DNA of 6,175 nt from the NCBI GenBank assembly GCA_024280875.1, contig JAJRPH010000069.1, forward strand, positions 1 through 6,175. Direction: 5' to 3'. The first letter of the stretch is position 1. Each line of letters opens with the position of its first letter. The notes under the pieces were generated by a model. The model was not told the origin of the DNA. It made no database searches and was given only the letters and a program-made list of their open reading frames with translations. Of this stretch, positions 5,043 through 6,175 are shown piece after piece. This DNA comes from Deltaproteobacteria bacterium (GTDB taxonomy: Bacteria > Desulfobacterota > Desulfobacteria > Desulfobacterales > Desulfosalsimonadaceae). Both the position numbers and the translations under genes were made by a program.

Positions 5043-6175
5043 ATGACAGATATAAAAACAAACTACACCAAACTCACCATCATCGGCACCGGTATGGCCG
5101 GTATGGCCGCCGCCTGCTTTGCCTCCCGAAATCAAATTGACACCATTCAGATTGGTGTAAACAGCGGAATGATCTATTCCAGCGGATTTTTCGACCTGAT
5201 GGGAATCCATCCCATTGACACACAACTAACCTGGAACAATCCCTGGCAGGCCATTGATCAGCTGGTGGCCGACATACCAAATCACCCGTATGCCCGCTTG
5301 CGTAAATCTGAAATTGAAACTGCAATGGACCAATTTTTAGATTTTATGGAAGAGACAGAACGTCCTTACATGTTTAACAAAAATCAAAATACTGAAGTCA
5401 TCACGCCGGTGGGCACAGTGAAGCGGACATATGCTGTACCCCGATCCATGTGGGCCGGTGCCGTCGCCCTTAAAGAAAGATATTCCTGCCTGATTGTCGA
5501 TTTCGTGGGATTAAAAGCATTCAGCGCCAAACAGATAGCAGATATGCTGATGCCTCGATGGCCGAAAATCCGTCCACTGCGCTTAACTTTTCCGGCTGTC
5601 GGCGCTTCGGCTGACCTGTATCCCGAACAGATGGCCCGATCGCTGGAAGTGGAAGTAAACCGGATTAAGCTTGCCGATGCCATCCGCCCTCACCTTGCCG
5701 ATGCAAAATCGTTGGGAATGCCGGCGATTCTGGGGATTTACAAACCCAGGCAGGTGAGAAATCATCTGGAAGAACTGCTGGGGGTGGATATTTTTGAAAT
5801 CCCCACCATTCCGCCTTCGGTTCCCGGTGTCCGCCTGAAAGAGGCTTTGGAAGGATTTCTTGCTGGAAAAGGGGTTCGATTGATCCCTCAAAAAAGGGTG
5901 CTTTCTGTAGAAAAGCTAAAAGACGGAAAATTTGCCTTAAGTATCGGTGACCAGGGCAGTGATAAAACAGAGCAGATGATTGAAACTGACGGCGTGATTC
6001 TGGCAGGCGGACGCTTTCTGGGAATGGGATTGTATGCCGGTCGAAAAAAAATCCAGGAACCCCTTTTTAACCTGCCGGTGTTTCAACCCCAAGACCGGGC
6101 GCTCTGGCACCAGGCCAATTTCTTTGACCCTAAGGGACACCAGATCAGTCAGGCCGGTCTTGAAATCGATGATTC
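5043..6175 (+). CDS. glpB: Anaerobic glycerol-3-phosphate dehydrogenase subunit B, partial
   Basis: This reading frame is open to the window edge (377 codons visible; the family is about 420, so roughly 40 C-terminal residues are missing). GlpB is the second flavin subunit of GlpABC, linking GlpA to the membrane-associated iron-sulfur subunit GlpC. An N-terminal dinucleotide-binding motif, IIGTGMAGMAAACFASRN, lies at 13-30, followed by SGMIYSSGFFDLMG (41-54), the GlpB counterpart of the serine-rich SSGSLDLL stretch. The diagnostic FEIPTIPPSVPGVRL (251-265) and VILAGGRFLGMGL (318-330) are well conserved, and GRKKIQEPLFNLPV (333-346) matches the family's C-terminal region. The ATG at 5043 has only a weak purine-rich upstream sequence (GAAAG), so translation may be coupled to glpA, whose stop is 19 bases earlier. 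glpC is expected next, outside the window. Confidence 0.93.
   Translation, partial: MTDIKTNYTKLTIIGTGMAGMAAACFASRNQIDTIQIGVNSGMIYSSGFFDLMGIHPIDTQLTWNNPWQAIDQLVADIPNHPYARLRKSEIETAMDQFLDFMEETERPYMFNKNQNTEVITPVGTVKRTYAVPRSMWAGAVALKERYSCLIVDFVGLKAFSAKQIADMLMPRWPKIRPLRLTFPAVGASADLYPEQMARSLEVEVNRIKLADAIRPHLADAKSLGMPAILGIYKPRQVRNHLEELLGVDIFEIPTIPPSVPGVRLKEALEGFLAGKGVRLIPQKRVLSVEKLKDGKFALSIGDQGSDKTEQMIETDGVILAGGRFLGMGLYAGRKKIQEPLFNLPVFQPQDRALWHQANFFDPKGHQISQAGLEIDD

Overview
The window reads as a piece of chromosome from a strictly anaerobic bacterium. The best guess is a Desulfobacterales-like sulfate reducer (inference, moderate confidence). The grounds are an oxygen-sensitive 2-hydroxyacyl-CoA dehydratase / class I benzoyl-CoA reductase type gene pair, an anaerobic glycerol-3-phosphate dehydrogenase operon, intermediate GC content, and palindromic intergenic repeats whose text resembles repeats I associate with that group. 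No rRNA, tRNA or other marker gene is present to fix the taxonomy.

There are two divergent gene groups. On the minus strand, reading leftwards from 2959, come a 375-residue HgdB/BcrC-type subunit, a 419-residue HgdA/BcrB-type subunit and a 122-residue four-helix membrane protein of unknown function. They are closely spaced (gaps of 23 and 52 bases) and look like one transcription unit. Both enzyme subunits keep the three cysteines expected to hold a [4Fe-4S] cluster. The ATPase that activates these enzymes is not in the window, so the substrate cannot be named. On the plus strand from 3455 are glpA (complete, TTG start) and glpB (cut by the window edge). These are the FAD subunits of anaerobic glycerol-3-phosphate dehydrogenase, which oxidises glycerol 3-phosphate to dihydroxyacetone phosphate and passes electrons towards the quinone pool through GlpC, presumably encoded just beyond the window.

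The most interesting DNA is non-coding. Between the divergent operons (2985-3143) is a small MITE-like element. It has inverted termini of the type GTAAGC(A/G)TTCAC(A/G)G, a nested 108-bp palindrome with GTAC-AAAA-GTAC exactly at its centre, and a 7-bp direct repeat, CTTTATT, immediately outside both ends that looks like a target-site duplication. It lies only about 27 bases upstream of the dehydratase start codon. A second palindromic repeat with a comparable central GTAC-N5-GTAC core fills the left edge of the window (1-129) and supplies the stop codon of the membrane-protein gene. The minus-strand cassette is therefore bracketed by two palindromic repeats of similar design.

The rest of the divergent intergenic region (3151-3454) is AT-rich, with a possible glp promoter and a clear glpA ribosome-binding site but no convincing gene. 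I see no CRISPR array, RNA gene, phage gene or transposase.
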